A DNA stretch of 64,000 nucleotides, taken from positions 310,001 through 374,000 of the forward strand of contig NZ_JAKGCU010000002.1 in the NCBI RefSeq assembly GCF_021556435.1, read 5' to 3'. The stretch is from Gordonia tangerina. GTDB taxonomy: Bacteria; Actinomycetota; Actinomycetes; Mycobacteriales; Mycobacteriaceae. Position 1 is the first letter of the stretch. Each line of letters starts with the position of its first letter. This document shows, in pieces, positions 47,148-60,200 of this stretch. Under the pieces are notes generated by a model. That model ran no database searches and had not been told where the DNA came from. It saw only the letters and a list, made by a program, of their open reading frames with translations. Position numbers and translations under genes: made by a program.

Positions 47148-47774
47148 TCAGCGCTCGCCGGTCTCATCTCGGCACTCCTCGCAGCCACCCCCGGCGTCGT
47201 CACACTCTTCTCGTCCGGATCGGTCAAGAACCGCCACCTCCACACGTGTGTCGCCATAGCTCTTGTGCACCAGCACTGTGAACTCGTCGGGCCAGTGTGT
47301 CTGGGGCGCACGGACGGCACGTTCGACGACCACGATGCCGCCCACCACCATCCAGTGTGCGCTCAGCGCGGCGAGGTCACCGGACATGGCCTCGTTGTCG
47401 AGGTCGTACGGCGGGTCGAGGAACGCCACATCCACGTCGCCGCCGCCGCCCGCCGCCAGGTGGGCAGAGACGGATCGGGTGATGACCGACACACGCTCGG
47501 CCACGCCACACGTGCGGACGTTTGCCGTGATCACCGTGGTGGCCCGGCGGCGCGAATCCACGAAGGTGGCGCGCGCCGCGCCGCGCGACAACGCCTCCAG
47601 CCCCAGCGCACCGGAGCCGGCGTAGAGGTCCACCACAGATGCGTCGTCCAGTTCGGTCCGCGCAAGCAGGATGTTGAAGATCGCCTCGCGGACCCGATCC
47701 GAGGTCGGCCGGGTGCCGCTGTCGGGTACCGCCAGTCTGCGTCCGCGCAGTTCACCCGCAATTATTCTGGTCAT
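47148..47774 (-). CDS. rsmD: 16S rRNA (guanine966-N2)-methyltransferase RsmD
   Basis: Modifies G966 of 16S rRNA in the decoding region. The 208-residue protein begins MTRIIAGELRGRRL, has the SAM loop DLYAGSGALGLEALSRG and the catalytic FLDPPYD. The C-terminus extends 30 residues beyond the typical enzyme with an acidic, Cys-rich tail (EECDDAGGGCEECRDETGER). It is convergent with nothing and divergent from ectA. Confidence 0.93.
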   Translation of the reverse strand: MTRIIAGELRGRRLAVPDSGTRPTSDRVREAIFNILLARTELDDASVVDLYAGSGALGLEALSRGAARATFVDSRRRATTVITANVRTCGVAERVSVITRSVSAHLAAGGGGDVDVAFLDPPYDLDNEAMSGDLAALSAHWMVVGGIVVVERAVRAPQTHWPDEFTVLVHKSYGDTRVEVAVLDRSGREECDDAGGGCEECRDETGER

Positions 47775-47847
47775 CGTCCACCATTGTGCGGTACGGCTGG
47801 TGCGGAGTAGCCACCCCTTGTCCCATCTAAGTCCAGGTCGTGCAATA

Positions 47848-47869
47848 GTTTGTGATGCACTTCACAAAC
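47848..47869. promoter_or_regulatory. CRP/GlxR-type binding site upstream of ectA
   Basis: GTTTGTGA (47848-47855) and TCACAAAC (47862-47869) are perfect reverse complements around six bases, so the core TGTGA-N6-TCACA equals the CRP/GlxR consensus exactly. It is 92 bases before the ectA ATG and also near rsmD. Confidence 0.75.
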
Positions 47870-47961
47870 AGTGGCTGAGCAGGGGATTATGCGGGCTTTC
47901 GGTGTCCGATTTCTGAGGACGGGTGACTTCAGGTAACCGCGTTGTTAACGTCGAAGGCGTC

Positions 47962-48489
47962 ATGAGCCCGCTCCAAACAAGTACGGCCCCAACCACTGCC
48001 CTTGCTGTCGATTACCGGCAGCCCACCGCCGACGACGGCGAACGATTGTGGGAAATCGCCTCGGACTCAAAGGTTCTCGACGTCAACTCGAGTTACTCCT
48101 ACGTCCTGTGGTGCCATGATTTCTCCTCGACATCGATCGTCGCCGAGGTCGATGGGCGCCCGGTCGGATTCGTCACCGGCTATCGACGCCAGACCGACCC
48201 GTCCACCCTCATGGTGTGGCAGGTCGCCGTCGACGACTCCTGCCGCGGCCACGGTATCGCCGGCACCATGCTGCATCGCCTGTTCGACCGCTGTCAGCGG
48301 TCGGGTGTGGTCGCGATGCACACCACGATCAGTCCGGACAATGTCGCATCGCAGCGATTGTTCGAATCAGTCGCGAACGCTCGCGGCCTGCGCTTCGAGC
48401 GTCGTGATCTGTTCGCCGCCGATCAGTTTCCGGACGCGCACGAGCCCGAGGATCTCTACCTCCTCGAGCCCGAGCTCGTTGAACCCTGA
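47962..48489 (+). CDS. ectA: L-2,4-diaminobutyrate acetyltransferase
   Basis: Second step of ectoine synthesis: N-acetylates diaminobutyrate. The 175-residue GNAT protein shows TADDGERLWEIASDSKVLDVNSSYSYVLWC, which is specific to EctA, and the acetyl-CoA loop VDDSCRGHGIAGTML. ATG 47962 has GAAGG upstream; an in-frame Met 13 codons earlier is not conserved. It leads ectABC but 159 bases separate it from ectB. Confidence 0.95.
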   Translation: MSPLQTSTAPTTALAVDYRQPTADDGERLWEIASDSKVLDVNSSYSYVLWCHDFSSTSIVAEVDGRPVGFVTGYRRQTDPSTLMVWQVAVDDSCRGHGIAGTMLHRLFDRCQRSGVVAMHTTISPDNVASQRLFESVANARGLRFERRDLFAADQFPDAHEPEDLYLLEPELVEP

Positions 48490-48512
48490 TCATTCCTGTC
48501 CACACGTCTCAA

Positions 48513-48540
48513 TTCACAACTGAGTCTTTTCACAACTGAG
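48513..48540 (+). repeat. Two 12-bp direct repeats after ectA
   Basis: TTCACAACTGAG occurs at 48513-48524 and 48529-48540, 16 bases apart start to start, in the ectA-ectB gap. The spacing suggests paired binding sites on one face of the helix, of unknown factor. Confidence 0.5.
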
Positions 48541-48563
48541 CACTTGACCATCTCACCGGCAGT

Positions 48564-48590
48564 TGCGCCGACATCAGCGATGTCGGCGCA
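48564..48590 (+). promoter_or_regulatory. 12-bp hairpin in the ectA-ectB gap
   Basis: TGCGCCGACATC (48564-48575) pairs with GATGTCGGCGCA (48579-48590) around AGC. No T run follows. It may set the ratio of ectA to ectBC transcripts or separate ectA from an ectB promoter. Confidence 0.55.
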
Positions 48591-48648
48591 CTCCGTGTGC
48601 GACCAGGTCGCAATTTCAATCGTCAATAAGTAAAGGGGGAAGTTACCC

Positions 48649-49920
48649 ATGCAACTTCTCGATCAGTCAATCGACGATTCCGTCTTCACCAAGCACGAGT
48701 CCGAAGTCCGCAGCTACTGCCGTAGCTGGCCGACGGTGTTCACCCGCGCAAGCGGTTCTCACATCACCGATCAGACCGGTCGTCAGTACCTCGACTTCTT
48801 CGCCGGCGCAGGTTCGCTGAACTACGGCCACAACAACCCGGTGATGAAATCGGCTCTGCTGGACTACATCTCGGATGACGGGATCACCCACGGACTCGAC
48901 ATGGCCACCGTCGCGAAGGGTGCGTTCATCGAGGCCTTCCACGGGAAGATCCTGCAGCCGCGCGGACTGGACTACAAGATCCAGTTCCCCGGGCCCACCG
49001 GCACCAACGCAGTCGAGGCAGCACTGAAGCTCGCCCGCAAGGTGACCGGACGCGAGTCGATCATCAGCTTCACCAACGCGTTCCACGGCATGACCTTGGG
49101 ATCGCTGTCGGTGACCGGCAACTCGATGAAGCGCGCCGGCGCCGGTATCCCGCTCGTGCATGCCACCCCCATGCCCTTCGACAACTACTTCGGTGGTGTC
49201 GTCGAGGACTTCCAGTGGTTCGAGCGGGTGCTCGATGACTCCGGCAGTGGGCTCAATCGTCCGGCGGCCGTGATCGTCGAGACCGTCCAGGGCGAGGGTG
49301 GCATCAACGTCGCCCGCGCCGAGTGGCTACAGGCCCTGTCGGAGCTGTGCCAGCGCCGCGACATCCTGCTCATCGTCGACGATGTGCAGATGGGTTGCGG
49401 ACGCACCGGCGAGTTCTTCTCATTCGAGGCCGCCGGCATCAAGCCCGACATCGTCACGCTGTCGAAGTCCATCAGCGGTTACGGCTTGCCGCTGGCACTG
49501 ACCCTGTTCCGGTCCGACCTCGACGTCTGGACCCCGGGTGAGCACAACGGCACCTTCCGCGGCAACAACCCCGCATTCGTGACCGGCGCCAAGACGCTCG
49601 AGCACTACTGGAGCGACGACGCGCTCACCCGCGACGTGCACGCCAAGGGTGACCGCATCCACACGCGCTTCAACGAACTGTGCGACAAGTTCAGTGGCAT
49701 CTCCACCCGCGGCCGCGGCATGGCGCAGGGTCTCGTGTTCGAAGAAGCCGCCGCCGCCGGCAAGGTCAGCGCGTCGGCCTTCGAGGCAGGGCTGTTGGTC
49801 GAGACCTCCGGACCGTCCGATGAGGTCGTCAAACTTCTTCCCGCGCTGACCATTTCGAACGAGGACCTGGACCGTGGCCTCGACATCATTGCTGATTCCG
49901 TCAAGGAGGTGATCGGATGA
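48649..49920 (+). CDS. ectB: L-2,4-diaminobutyrate transaminase
   Basis: First ectoine enzyme: aspartate semialdehyde plus glutamate to diaminobutyrate. The 423-residue class III aminotransferase has the PLP Lys273 in LSKSISGYG, and [11 protein letters not shown] and [15 protein letters not shown] family blocks. AAGGGGG lies before ATG 48649. The stop overlaps ectC by ATGA. Confidence 0.96.
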   Translation: MQLLDQSIDDSVFTKHESEVRSYCRSWPTVFTRASGSHITDQTGRQYLDFFAGAGSLNYGHNNPVMKSALLDYISDDGITHGLDMATVAKGAFIEAFHGKILQPRGLDYKIQFPGPTGTNAVEAALKLARKVTGRESIISFTNAFHGMTLGSLSVTGNSMKRAGAGIPLVHATPMPFDNYFGGVVEDFQWFERVLDDSGSGLNRPAAVIVETVQGEGGINVARAEWLQALSELCQRRDILLIVDDVQMGCGRTGEFFSFEAAGIKPDIVTLSKSISGYGLPLALTLFRSDLDVWTPGEHNGTFRGNNPAFVTGAKTLEHYWSDDALTRDVHAKGDRIHTRFNELCDKFSGISTRGRGMAQGLVFEEAAAAGKVSASAFEAGLLVETSGPSDEVVKLLPALTISNEDLDRGLDIIADSVKEVIG

Positions 49921-50354
49921 TCGTCCGTACCACAGAAGAAATCACGGGCACTGACCGCGACGTCAAGGATCCGCTGGGCAACTGGGTGTCCAAGCGCATC
50001 GTCCTCGGCGGTGACCGCGTCGGGTTCTCCTTCCACGAGACCACCATCAACGCCGGATCGGTGAACAACTTCCACTACGCCAACCACATCGAGGCCGTGT
50101 GGCTGGTCGAGGGCACCGGAACGTTGCTCGACAAGGAGACCGGCGAGACCTATCCGCTGGCCCCCGGCACGATGTACCTGCTCAACGGTCACGAGCGTCA
50201 TCAGGTGACCGCTGACACGCAGATGCGGATGCTCTGCGTCTTCAATCCTCCCGTTGTCGGCACCGAGGTGCACGACGAGAACGGCGTCTACCCGCTGGTC
50301 GCCGTTCCCGAATCGACCGGGAAACATTCCCCAGAGGCGGTGGCCGCCGACTGA
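49917..50354 (+). CDS. ectC: L-ectoine synthase
   Basis: Cyclises N-acetyl-diaminobutyrate to ectoine. The 145-residue cupin begins [18 protein letters not shown] and contains the metal-binding cupin region [17 protein letters not shown] and [10 protein letters not shown]. Coupled to ectB. No ectD (hydroxylase) or dedicated aspartokinase follows; the next gene is a sirtuin. Confidence 0.96.
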   Translation: MIVRTTEEITGTDRDVKDPLGNWVSKRIVLGGDRVGFSFHETTINAGSVNNFHYANHIEAVWLVEGTGTLLDKETGETYPLAPGTMYLLNGHERHQVTADTQMRMLCVFNPPVVGTEVHDENGVYPLVAVPESTGKHSPEAVAAD

Positions 50355-50376
50355 CCGGCCCTCGTCGATGGTGAAA

Positions 50377-50415
50377 CACCGGCCCGGCAGAACCTCGTGT
50401 TCTGTCGGGCCGGTG
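50377..50415 (+). terminator. Terminator of ectABC
   Basis: CACCGGCCCGGCAGAAC (50377-50393) pairs with GTTCTGTCGGGCCGGTG (50399-50415); one position is a G-U pair. The stem lies 22 bases after the ectC stop, loop CTCGT. Confidence 0.75.
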
Positions 50416-50444
50416 GCGTCGTCGAGCCCGCTATCCTGGGCAGG

Positions 50445-51320
50445 GTGCGTACGCGACTGCAGATCGGCTGGTCCCCGGCCGAACCGACACCGCTCGACGA
50501 GGGTGTCGACGAACAGATCGACCGTGCACGCGCGTTGCTCGACGGCCGGCGGATCGTGGCGCTGACCGGCGCGGGGATCTCCACCGACTCCGGTATCCCC
50601 GACTACCGCAGCCCGGGAGCGCCGCAACGCACGCCGATGACGCTGGAGATGTTCCTGTCGTCGCCGGAGTTCCGACGCCACTACTGGGCGCGCAACCATC
50701 TCGGCTGGCGACACATGGACGCCGCGCAACCCAACACCGCACACCATGCGCTCACCGATCTGCAACGGCAGGGTCGACTGTCCGGGGTGATCACCCAGAA
50801 CGTCGACATGCTGCACACGAAGGCCGGCACCCGACGTGTGGTGGAGTTGCACGGTTGCTATGGCCGCGTGCGATGCCTGGAGTGCGGCTGGCAGATCTCC
50901 CGCCATCAGCTCGCCCACGACCTGGAACAGATCAACCGCGGATTCACCGAGCGCATCCGTGGTCGCGGGGCGATCGAGGTCGCACCGGATGCCGACGCAG
51001 CCATCGACGACACCAGCGACTTCACCATGATCGATTGCCCGCGGTGCGACGGCATCGTGAAACCCGACATCGTCTACTTTGGCGAGAGCGTTCCGAAACC
51101 GACTGTGCAGCAAGCATTCTCGATGGTGGACGACAGCGATGCACTGCTGGTCGTCGGGTCGTCGCTGACGGTGATGAGCGGCCTGCGGTTCGCTCGCCAC
51201 GCACGTCGCACCGGCAAGACCCTCGTCATCGTGAACCGCGGCGCGACCCGCGCCGACGAACTCGCCGACCTGAAGATCGATCACCTGGCGTCGGTGGTGC
51301 TGCCGGCCCTGGCAGCGTGA
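50445..51320 (+). CDS. NAD-dependent protein deacylase (sirtuin, Sir2 family)
   Basis: Removes acyl groups from lysines using NAD. The 291-residue protein has TGAGISTDSGIPDYRS, TQNVDMLHTKAG, catalytic His136 in VVELHG and a zinc site from CLEC and CPRC. GTG 50445 is chosen: the conserved sequence begins close after it and TATCCT ends seven or eight bases upstream, suggesting a leaderless mRNA. About 25 residues precede the core. It converges with proB, 13 bases apart. Confidence 0.9.
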   Translation: MRTRLQIGWSPAEPTPLDEGVDEQIDRARALLDGRRIVALTGAGISTDSGIPDYRSPGAPQRTPMTLEMFLSSPEFRRHYWARNHLGWRHMDAAQPNTAHHALTDLQRQGRLSGVITQNVDMLHTKAGTRRVVELHGCYGRVRCLECGWQISRHQLAHDLEQINRGFTERIRGRGAIEVAPDADAAIDDTSDFTMIDCPRCDGIVKPDIVYFGESVPKPTVQQAFSMVDDSDALLVVGSSLTVMSGLRFARHARRTGKTLVIVNRGATRADELADLKIDHLASVVLPALAA

Positions 51321-51333
51321 GCCAACGGTGCGC

Positions 51334-52449
51334 TCAGACCGCGACGAGGTCGTCGGCGTGTACCACCGGCCGACGAAGCTCTGCCGGTAGGTCGGCGGTG
51401 GAACGACCGACCATCAGCGCCACGTCGTCGGAGGCGTAGGCGGCAACCCCGCGGGCCCGCACCACACCGCTGGTGTCGAGCAACTCCACCACGTCGCCGT
51501 CGGAGAACCGTCCGTTGACGCCCACGACGCCGGCTGCCAGCAGTGATCGGCGTCGGCGCGCCACCGCGGCCACCGCACCGTCATCGAGCACGAGCTGTCC
51601 CCGCGCGTCGGCGGCATGGCGCACCCAGAACCGCCGCGCCGACAGCCGCTCGTCGCGAGCGGCGAAGACCGTTCCCACCGACGCGTCGGCCAGCGCCTGC
51701 GCAGCCTGATCGGCGGCCGCCAGCAGAACAGGCACCCCGGCGTCGGCCGACAGTCGCGCAGCCGCGAGCTTGGAGGCCATACCGCCGGTGCCCAGCGCAC
51801 CGCCCGACCCGGCGATGACCCCGTCGAGATCCTCCGGTCCGTTGACCTCCGCGATCAGCCGAGCACGGCTACCGTCGGCACCGACCTTGCGCGGATCCCC
51901 GTCGTAGAGGCCGTCGACGTCGGACAGCAACACCAGCGCGTCGGCACCCGCGAGATGAGCCACCAACGCGGCGAGGCGGTCGTTGTCGCCGAACCGGATC
52001 TCGGTGGTCGCCACGGTGTCGTTCTCGTTGACCACCGCGACGGCACCGAGCGACCGCAGTCGGTCCAGCGTGCGCTGAGCGTTGGCGTGATGCGAGCGGT
52101 TGGAGACATCGTCGGCGGTCAACAGCACCTGGCCGACGGTGCGGCCGTACCGGTGGAAGGAAGTGCCCCACGCGTGGGCCAGCGCCAATTGCCCGACGCT
52201 GGCAGCGGCCTGTTTGGTCGCGAGATCGGTGGGCCGCTTCTTGAGCCCGAGTGGGGCGATGCCGGCGCCGATGGCACCCGAGGACACCACGATCACATCC
52301 GACCCGGCACGCATCCGCGCCTCCAGCGCGTCGGCGAGACGGTCAAGACGGGTGCGGTCGAGTCCGTCATGCAGGTCAGTGAGCGCCGACGACCCGATCT
52401 TCACCACAATGCTGCGCGCACGGGCGATGTGCTCGCGGACGTCGCTCAC
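51334..52449 (-). CDS. proB: Glutamate 5-kinase
   Basis: First step of proline synthesis, feedback-inhibited by proline. The 371-residue protein has the amino-acid-kinase domain ([42 protein letters not shown]) and a C-terminal PUA domain (about 280-365). The start ATG overlaps the obgE stop (ATGA). Proline and ectoine genes thus lie within a few kilobases but are separately transcribed. Confidence 0.95.
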   Translation of the reverse strand: MSDVREHIARARSIVVKIGSSALTDLHDGLDRTRLDRLADALEARMRAGSDVIVVSSGAIGAGIAPLGLKKRPTDLATKQAAASVGQLALAHAWGTSFHRYGRTVGQVLLTADDVSNRSHHANAQRTLDRLRSLGAVAVVNENDTVATTEIRFGDNDRLAALVAHLAGADALVLLSDVDGLYDGDPRKVGADGSRARLIAEVNGPEDLDGVIAGSGGALGTGGMASKLAAARLSADAGVPVLLAAADQAAQALADASVGTVFAARDERLSARRFWVRHAADARGQLVLDDGAVAAVARRRRSLLAAGVVGVNGRFSDGDVVELLDTSGVVRARGVAAYASDDVALMVGRSTADLPAELRRPVVHADDLVAV

Positions 52450-53918
52450 TGGTGGTCCCGTTCGGGACCCTCGTCGCCGTCGGGCAGACCGCGCCGAAGT
52501 CGCCGCGCCTGCTTGCGTTCTGCGGCCCCGATCCGTTCGTTGCGGTCGAGGCGGATGTCGGTCCCACGGCCGGTGATGGGGACCTCGTCACCCATCGGGG
52601 TCGTCGGTTCCCAGTCGAAGGTCATGTCACCGATGGTGACCGGCGCCCCGGGCTGCGCACCCTGGCGCACCAGCTCGTCTTCGACACCGAGCCGGTTGAG
52701 ACGGTCGGCCAGATAACCCACCGCCTCGTCGTTGCCGAACTGGGTCTGGGCGATCCAACGTTCGGGGCGGGTACCCCGCACGATGAATCCGCCATCGACC
52801 TCGGGATCGGGGACGACGCTGAACTCCGCCTCGTCGATCGCCTTGGGCCGGATGATCTGTCGACGCGGTTTGGGTGCGGGCTGGCTCGCCCGGTACTCCC
52901 CGACCATCCGTCCCAGCGCGAATGTCAGCTCTTTGAGACCCTCGTGGCTGACTGCGGAGATTCGGAAAATGGGCCACCCCCGGGTGGCCAGTTCGGGTTC
53001 CACCAGATCGGCCAGGTCCGCGGCGTCGGGGATGTCGATCTTGTTCAGGATGATCACCCGCGGCCGCGACGCCAGGTCCCCGAGACCGTGGTCGGCATCC
53101 AGAGCGGGCCGGTAGGCCGCGAGCTCGGCCTCCAAGGCGTCGATGTCAGAAACCGGGTCGCGTCCGGGTTCCAGGGTGGCGCAGTCCACGACGTGGGCCA
53201 GCACCGCACACCGCTCCAGGTGACGCAGGAAATCCAGTCCCAACCCACGCCCGGTGGACGCACCGGGGATCAACCCCGGCACATCGGCGACGGTGAACAC
53301 GTCACCGGCCACCTGAACCACCCCGAGGTTCGGTGCCAGCGTGGTGAACGGGTAGTCGGCGATCTTCGGCTTGGCCGCCGACAACACCGAAACCAGCGAG
53401 GATTTGCCTGCCGACGGAAATCCCACCAGCCCGACGTCGGCGACGGATTTCAACTCCAGGACGAGGTCACGGTGCTGCCCTTCTTCACCCAGCAGTGCGA
53501 AGCCGGGGGCCTTGCGCGCCTTGGAGGCCAGCGCTGCATTGCCCAATCCGCCGCGGCCGCCCTGGGCGGCTTCGAAGGTGGTGCCCTCGCCGACGAGATC
53601 GGCAAGGATGGAGCCGTCCGCATCCAGGACCACCGTGCCGTCGGGAACCTTCAGGACCAGGTCGTCGCCGGTGGCACCGTCACGGTTGTCGCCCATCCCG
53701 GGTTTACCGTTGGACCCCTTCGCGTGCGGACGGAAGTGGAAGTCGAGAAGCGTGTGCACCTGGGGATCGACCACCAGTCGCACCGACCCGCCGTTGCCGC
53801 CGTTGCCGCCGTCGGGACCACCGAGCGGTTTGAACTTCTCGCGGTGCACCGACGAGCAGCCGTGACCGCCGTTACCCGCCGCGACGTGGATGGTCACGCG
53901 GTCGACGAACCGGGACAT
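52446..53918 (-). CDS. obgE: Obg GTPase
   Basis: Ribosome-assembly and stress GTPase. The 490-residue protein has the Gly-rich Obg fold ([20 protein letters not shown]), the G domain with GFPSAGKS (166-173), [10 protein letters not shown] and NKID, and an OCT C-terminal domain plus a 70-residue basic tail. It follows rpmA and precedes proB, as in Rv2440c-Rv2439c. Confidence 0.96.
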   Translation of the reverse strand: MSRFVDRVTIHVAAGNGGHGCSSVHREKFKPLGGPDGGNGGNGGSVRLVVDPQVHTLLDFHFRPHAKGSNGKPGMGDNRDGATGDDLVLKVPDGTVVLDADGSILADLVGEGTTFEAAQGGRGGLGNAALASKARKAPGFALLGEEGQHRDLVLELKSVADVGLVGFPSAGKSSLVSVLSAAKPKIADYPFTTLAPNLGVVQVAGDVFTVADVPGLIPGASTGRGLGLDFLRHLERCAVLAHVVDCATLEPGRDPVSDIDALEAELAAYRPALDADHGLGDLASRPRVIILNKIDIPDAADLADLVEPELATRGWPIFRISAVSHEGLKELTFALGRMVGEYRASQPAPKPRRQIIRPKAIDEAEFSVVPDPEVDGGFIVRGTRPERWIAQTQFGNDEAVGYLADRLNRLGVEDELVRQGAQPGAPVTIGDMTFDWEPTTPMGDEVPITGRGTDIRLDRNERIGAAERKQARRLRRGLPDGDEGPERDHQ

Positions 53919-53958
53919 CGGGCCACTCCCTTTCTCCGAAGCCTCTCGGCCTCAAAAC

Positions 53959-54000
53959 AAACAGGACGGGCGGGTACGCGATGACCCTGCCCGCCCTGTG
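53959..54000. terminator. Imperfect hairpin between rpmA and obgE
   Basis: An ACAGGACGGGCGGG segment and its near reverse complement CCTGCCCGCCCTGT form a stem with two mismatches or G-U pairs around a short loop. It may attenuate obgE relative to ribosomal genes. Confidence 0.45.
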
Positions 54001-54020
54001 TAGAGCTGTTATTCGACCGG

Positions 54021-54284
54021 TCAGACCGCTGCGGTCTCCGGGACGATGTTGACCGTCTTGCGGCCGCGCTTGGTGCCGAACTCGACCGAGCCGGTCTCCA
54101 GGGCGAACAGGGTGTCGTCGCCACCGCGGCCGACATTGACGCCCGGGTGGAACTTGGTGCCGCGCTGGCGGACCAGGATCTCGCCGGCGCTGACCTGCTG
54201 GCCACCGAAACGCTTCACGCCGAGGCGCTTGGCGTTGGAATCACGACCGTTGCGCGAGCTGGACGCGCCCTTCTTGTGTGCCAT
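54021..54284 (-). CDS. rpmA: 50S ribosomal protein L27
   Basis: L27 reaches the peptidyl-transferase centre with its N-terminus. The 87-residue product starts [20 protein letters not shown] and ends [10 protein letters not shown]. No N-terminal extension requiring Prp-type cleavage is present, as expected in actinobacteria. It is 36 bases after rplU. Confidence 0.97.
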   Translation of the reverse strand: MAHKKGASSSRNGRDSNAKRLGVKRFGGQQVSAGEILVRQRGTKFHPGVNVGRGGDDTLFALETGSVEFGTKRGRKTVNIVPETAAV

Positions 54285-54320
54285 CTCTGCAGTCCTCCTG
54301 AGGTAGGTGCGGGAATCGAG

Positions 54321-54632
54321 TTACTTGATACCGGTGACCTTGAGGACCGTCAGGTTCTGACGGTGACCCTGGCGCTTGTGGTAGCCGGTCTTGTTCTTGA
54401 ACTTGTGGATGCGGATCTTGGGACCCTTGACGTGCTCGACGACCTCGCCGGTCACCGAGATCTTCGCCAGCTTGTCCGCATCGGTGGTGAGGGTCGAGCC
54501 GTCGACGACCAGTGCCACCGGCAGGCTCACGCTGCTACCGGGCACGCTGTCGATCTTCTCGACCTTGACAATGTCGCCCTCTGCGACCTTGTACTGCTTA
54601 CCGCCGGTCTTGACGATCGCGTACGTTGCCAT
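54321..54632 (-). CDS. rplU: 50S ribosomal protein L21
   Basis: L21 binds 23S rRNA domain II. The 103-residue protein begins [20 protein letters not shown] and contains [29 protein letters not shown] precedes the ATG. The 307 bases upstream are its leader. Confidence 0.97.
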   Translation of the reverse strand: MATYAIVKTGGKQYKVAEGDIVKVEKIDSVPGSSVSLPVALVVDGSTLTTDADKLAKISVTGEVVEHVKGPKIRIHKFKNKTGYHKRQGHRQNLTVLKVTGIK

Positions 54633-54939
54633 CGAAGCTGTCCTCTTTAACTCGTCTGTCGGACCCTGGGCGCTGGTTCGCGCACCGGGGTGGGTGGGTG
54701 GTGCGTCATCCTGGTGCGGTCCGCGGGCGAACCCGCGGATGCAACCGGGGTCACTGTGGATCACTCCAGAGGGCCTGTCGGCGGTTCCGCGCGGCTGATC
54801 GGTGCGATTCAGGTGGTCCTGATCGTTCCGGGCACAGCGCAGACCCTCCGCCGAAGGCGACCAATCAAGATTACGGGAACGCCGTGTGCCGGGTCAAACT
54901 CGACCACCGGCGCCCCGACCTGCTGGTCGCCCTTCGACG
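54633..54939. other. Leader and promoter region of rplU with hairpin and G-rich runs
   Basis: No gene is seen. The clearest structure is TCCGCGGG (54720-54727) with CCCGCGGA (54732-54739) around CGAA. The plus strand has GGGGTGGGTGGGTGG at about 54687-54701, which could form a quadruplex with the run at 54668-54670. It lies between the rne stop and rplU and may carry an autoregulatory leader for ribosomal protein synthesis. Confidence 0.5.
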
Positions 54940-58356
<3,417 letters not shown>

Positions 58357-58735
58357 TCAAATCTCCTAGAGCCCCCGGGCGCGTCGGGCTGACGCGGCCA
58401 CGCGAGGGCTTCACTGTCTGTCCCGGTCGGCTGTGGACCGGTGTTGTGTGGTCTTCGCGCGTTCTCTGCGCACCGGAAGACCCGGTCCGCGAGGCGGCGC
58501 CTTGCGTTGTCGATGACCTCAACCGGCCGTCGTCTTCCACGCCATCGTCAGCACCGATGGGGAAGACGCGCGAATCGGGGTGTCCGATGCCGGATGCGTC
58601 ATCCGGTTGTCGACGGCAAAGTGTGTCGCCCACAACTGTGCAAGTATCCCACACGACGAGTCGTTCCCCGCACACTACGCACGTTTGGCATCTCCAACGG
58701 CGTGTGTGGCGGGGAACGAGAAGGCGAAGGTCGGC
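58357..58735. other. Intergenic region between ndk and rne
   Basis: No gene is supported. The rne 5' leader lies at the left; hairpins are at 58590-58606 (CCGGATG/CATCCGG around CGT) and 58662-58718. RNase E leaders in other bacteria are autoregulated targets; this region would suit such control. Confidence 0.5.
58662..58718 (-). terminator. Hairpin after ndk
   Basis: CGTTCCCCGC (58662-58671) pairs with GCGGGGAACG (58709-58718), extended by ACAC/GTGT with a bulge. It begins 17 bases after the ndk stop, a good place for a factor-independent terminator without a T run. Confidence 0.55.
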
Positions 58736-59152
58736 TCAGACTCCCAGGTCAGGAAACCACAGGGCGATCTCCCGCTCGGCGGACTCGGGCGAGTCCGAGC
58801 CGTGCACCAGATTGTTCTGCGTGCTCAGCGCAAAGTCTCCACGGATTGTTCCCGGGACGGCCTTCTCGACCGGATCGGTGCCGCCCGCGATCTGCCGGAA
58901 GGCGGCAACCGCGCGCGGCCCCTCGAGGACCGCGGCGACCAACGGTCCCGACGTGATGAATTCGAGCAGCGAGGGATAGAAGGGTTTGCCCTCATGTTCG
59001 GCGTAGTGTCCGCGCGCCACCTCGTCGCTGACCGTCTTGAGTTCCAGGGCGACCAGCGAGAGGCCCTTGCGCTCGATCCGGCTGATGATGTCGCCGACCA
59101 GCGACCGCTCCACGCCGTCGGGCTTGATGAGTACCAGAGTCCGTTCAGTCAC
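58736..59152 (-). CDS. ndk: Nucleoside diphosphate kinase
   Basis: Balances NTP pools. The 138-residue protein starts [17 protein letters not shown] (GTG 59150-59152) and has the phosphorylated His117 in NNLVHGSDS; the hexameric form is usual. An in-frame GTG two codons upstream is less likely because mycobacterial Ndk begins at this point. TATGGT lies close upstream, suggesting a leaderless or short leader. Order ndk-rne matches Rv2445c-Rv2444c. Confidence 0.95.
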   Translation of the reverse strand: MTERTLVLIKPDGVERSLVGDIISRIERKGLSLVALELKTVSDEVARGHYAEHEGKPFYPSLLEFITSGPLVAAVLEGPRAVAAFRQIAGGTDPVEKAVPGTIRGDFALSTQNNLVHGSDSPESAEREIALWFPDLGV

Positions 59153-59200
59153 GAGCACACCATAGCGAGAAGCCGAAAGACCGGTCGGCGATGGCCACCG

Positions 59201-59611
59201 TCACGAGCAGTATTCGCCCGCCACCGGGAAGAATCCGTAGTTGAACAGGCTCCCGGACCGAGCACGCGGATCGACCACGACCTGCACGCAGCCGCCGGGG
59301 GACGCCAGCGCACTCGTGAGAGCGATGTCGAACTGTGCGGCCAGCCCGAGATTGGCCGGACGGTACTGCTGCGGGACGGGCAGTGCCGCGATCGCCTCGG
59401 ACACCTGCATCGACGATGCCCGCGAGGTGACCTCGTGGGTGGCGAGGTAGCTGTACTCCCCTTCGCCGACCGTCATCGGTGCTCCGGCGACCGGAAGATC
59501 CTCGGTCGGCACAGCCGGCTCGGCGGCGGCGATTCCCGCGCCCAGCGACGTTCCGATCACGGTCAATGCCATCGCGGCGGCGGCCCGGGGGCGGCGAAGG
59601 CTGGAGATCAC
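59201..59611 (-). CDS. Secreted protein of unknown function
   Basis: A 136-residue protein with a clear Sec signal peptide: VISSLRRPRAAAAMALTVIG then SLGAGIAAAEP with an AAA-type cleavage site. The mature part has LATHEVTSRASSMQVSEAIAALP, FDIALTSAL and two Cys near the end (GGCVQVVV and GEYCS) that may form a disulfide. A GAGGAA site lies ten bases before GTG 59611; GTG 59644 and TTG 59617 are alternatives. Gap between DUF4233 and ndk is normally without it in M. tuberculosis, so it is an accessory insertion. Confidence 0.6.
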   Translation of the reverse strand: MISSLRRPRAAAAMALTVIGTSLGAGIAAAEPAVPTEDLPVAGAPMTVGEGEYSYLATHEVTSRASSMQVSEAIAALPVPQQYRPANLGLAAQFDIALTSALASPGGCVQVVVDPRARSGSLFNYGFFPVAGEYCS

Positions 59612-59798
59612 AGACAAGCTATTCCTCACGTCATGAACGGTCACCTGATGGTCCGGGGCCGCGGCGCGAGCCGCTCTTCCCCGGCAGCGACATTCTCACA
59701 GCATCGACCACCTCAGGGCGAGAGCCGACAGGTCACAGTCGGGCAACAGGAGTTGCAGGAGCCGAATCGCAGGTCCGGGGTGCAGAAATCCCGGCAGA

Positions 59799-60200
59799 TC
59801 ACTCGTCGATCGGTTGCTGCCCCGGCAGCATCCCCTTGGCCATCCGAACCTCGACGTCGTGCTTCACGTAGGCGATGTAAACCCAGACACACAGGAAGAT
59901 CACGCCCACCACGGCCACCGACCACTGCAGGAACCCTCCTGCGATCACCAGGATCTGCAACCCGATATCGAGACGCAGCGCATACGATCGGCCCTGCAGA
60001 CCGGCTGCGACGATGTGCGCCACCACCACCGCCCCGAGGTATCCGCCGGACAACCAGGTGATGCCCGGCCCGAGATTGGCGACGATCGGGAACGCCAGGC
60101 CCAGGACGATCACCTCGAGGATCAAGGTGCCCGCCATCACCCCGCGCAACCCCTTCCACGGGTCCGTCGTCGGCGGCGTGAAGCGTACCGGGTCGGTCAT
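59799..60200 (-). CDS. DUF4233 membrane protein
   Basis: A 133-residue protein with four hydrophobic segments (about 20-40, 45-66, 75-92 and 95-113), starting [21 protein letters not shown]. It matches the actinobacterial DUF4233 family found between folC and ndk (Rv2446c). The start overlaps the folC stop by ATGA. Function unknown; it may be tied to folate or cell envelope via context only. Confidence 0.85.
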   Translation of the reverse strand: MTDPVRFTPPTTDPWKGLRGVMAGTLILEVIVLGLAFPIVANLGPGITWLSGGYLGAVVVAHIVAAGLQGRSYALRLDIGLQILVIAGGFLQWSVAVVGVIFLCVWVYIAYVKHDVEVRMAKGMLPGQQPIDE

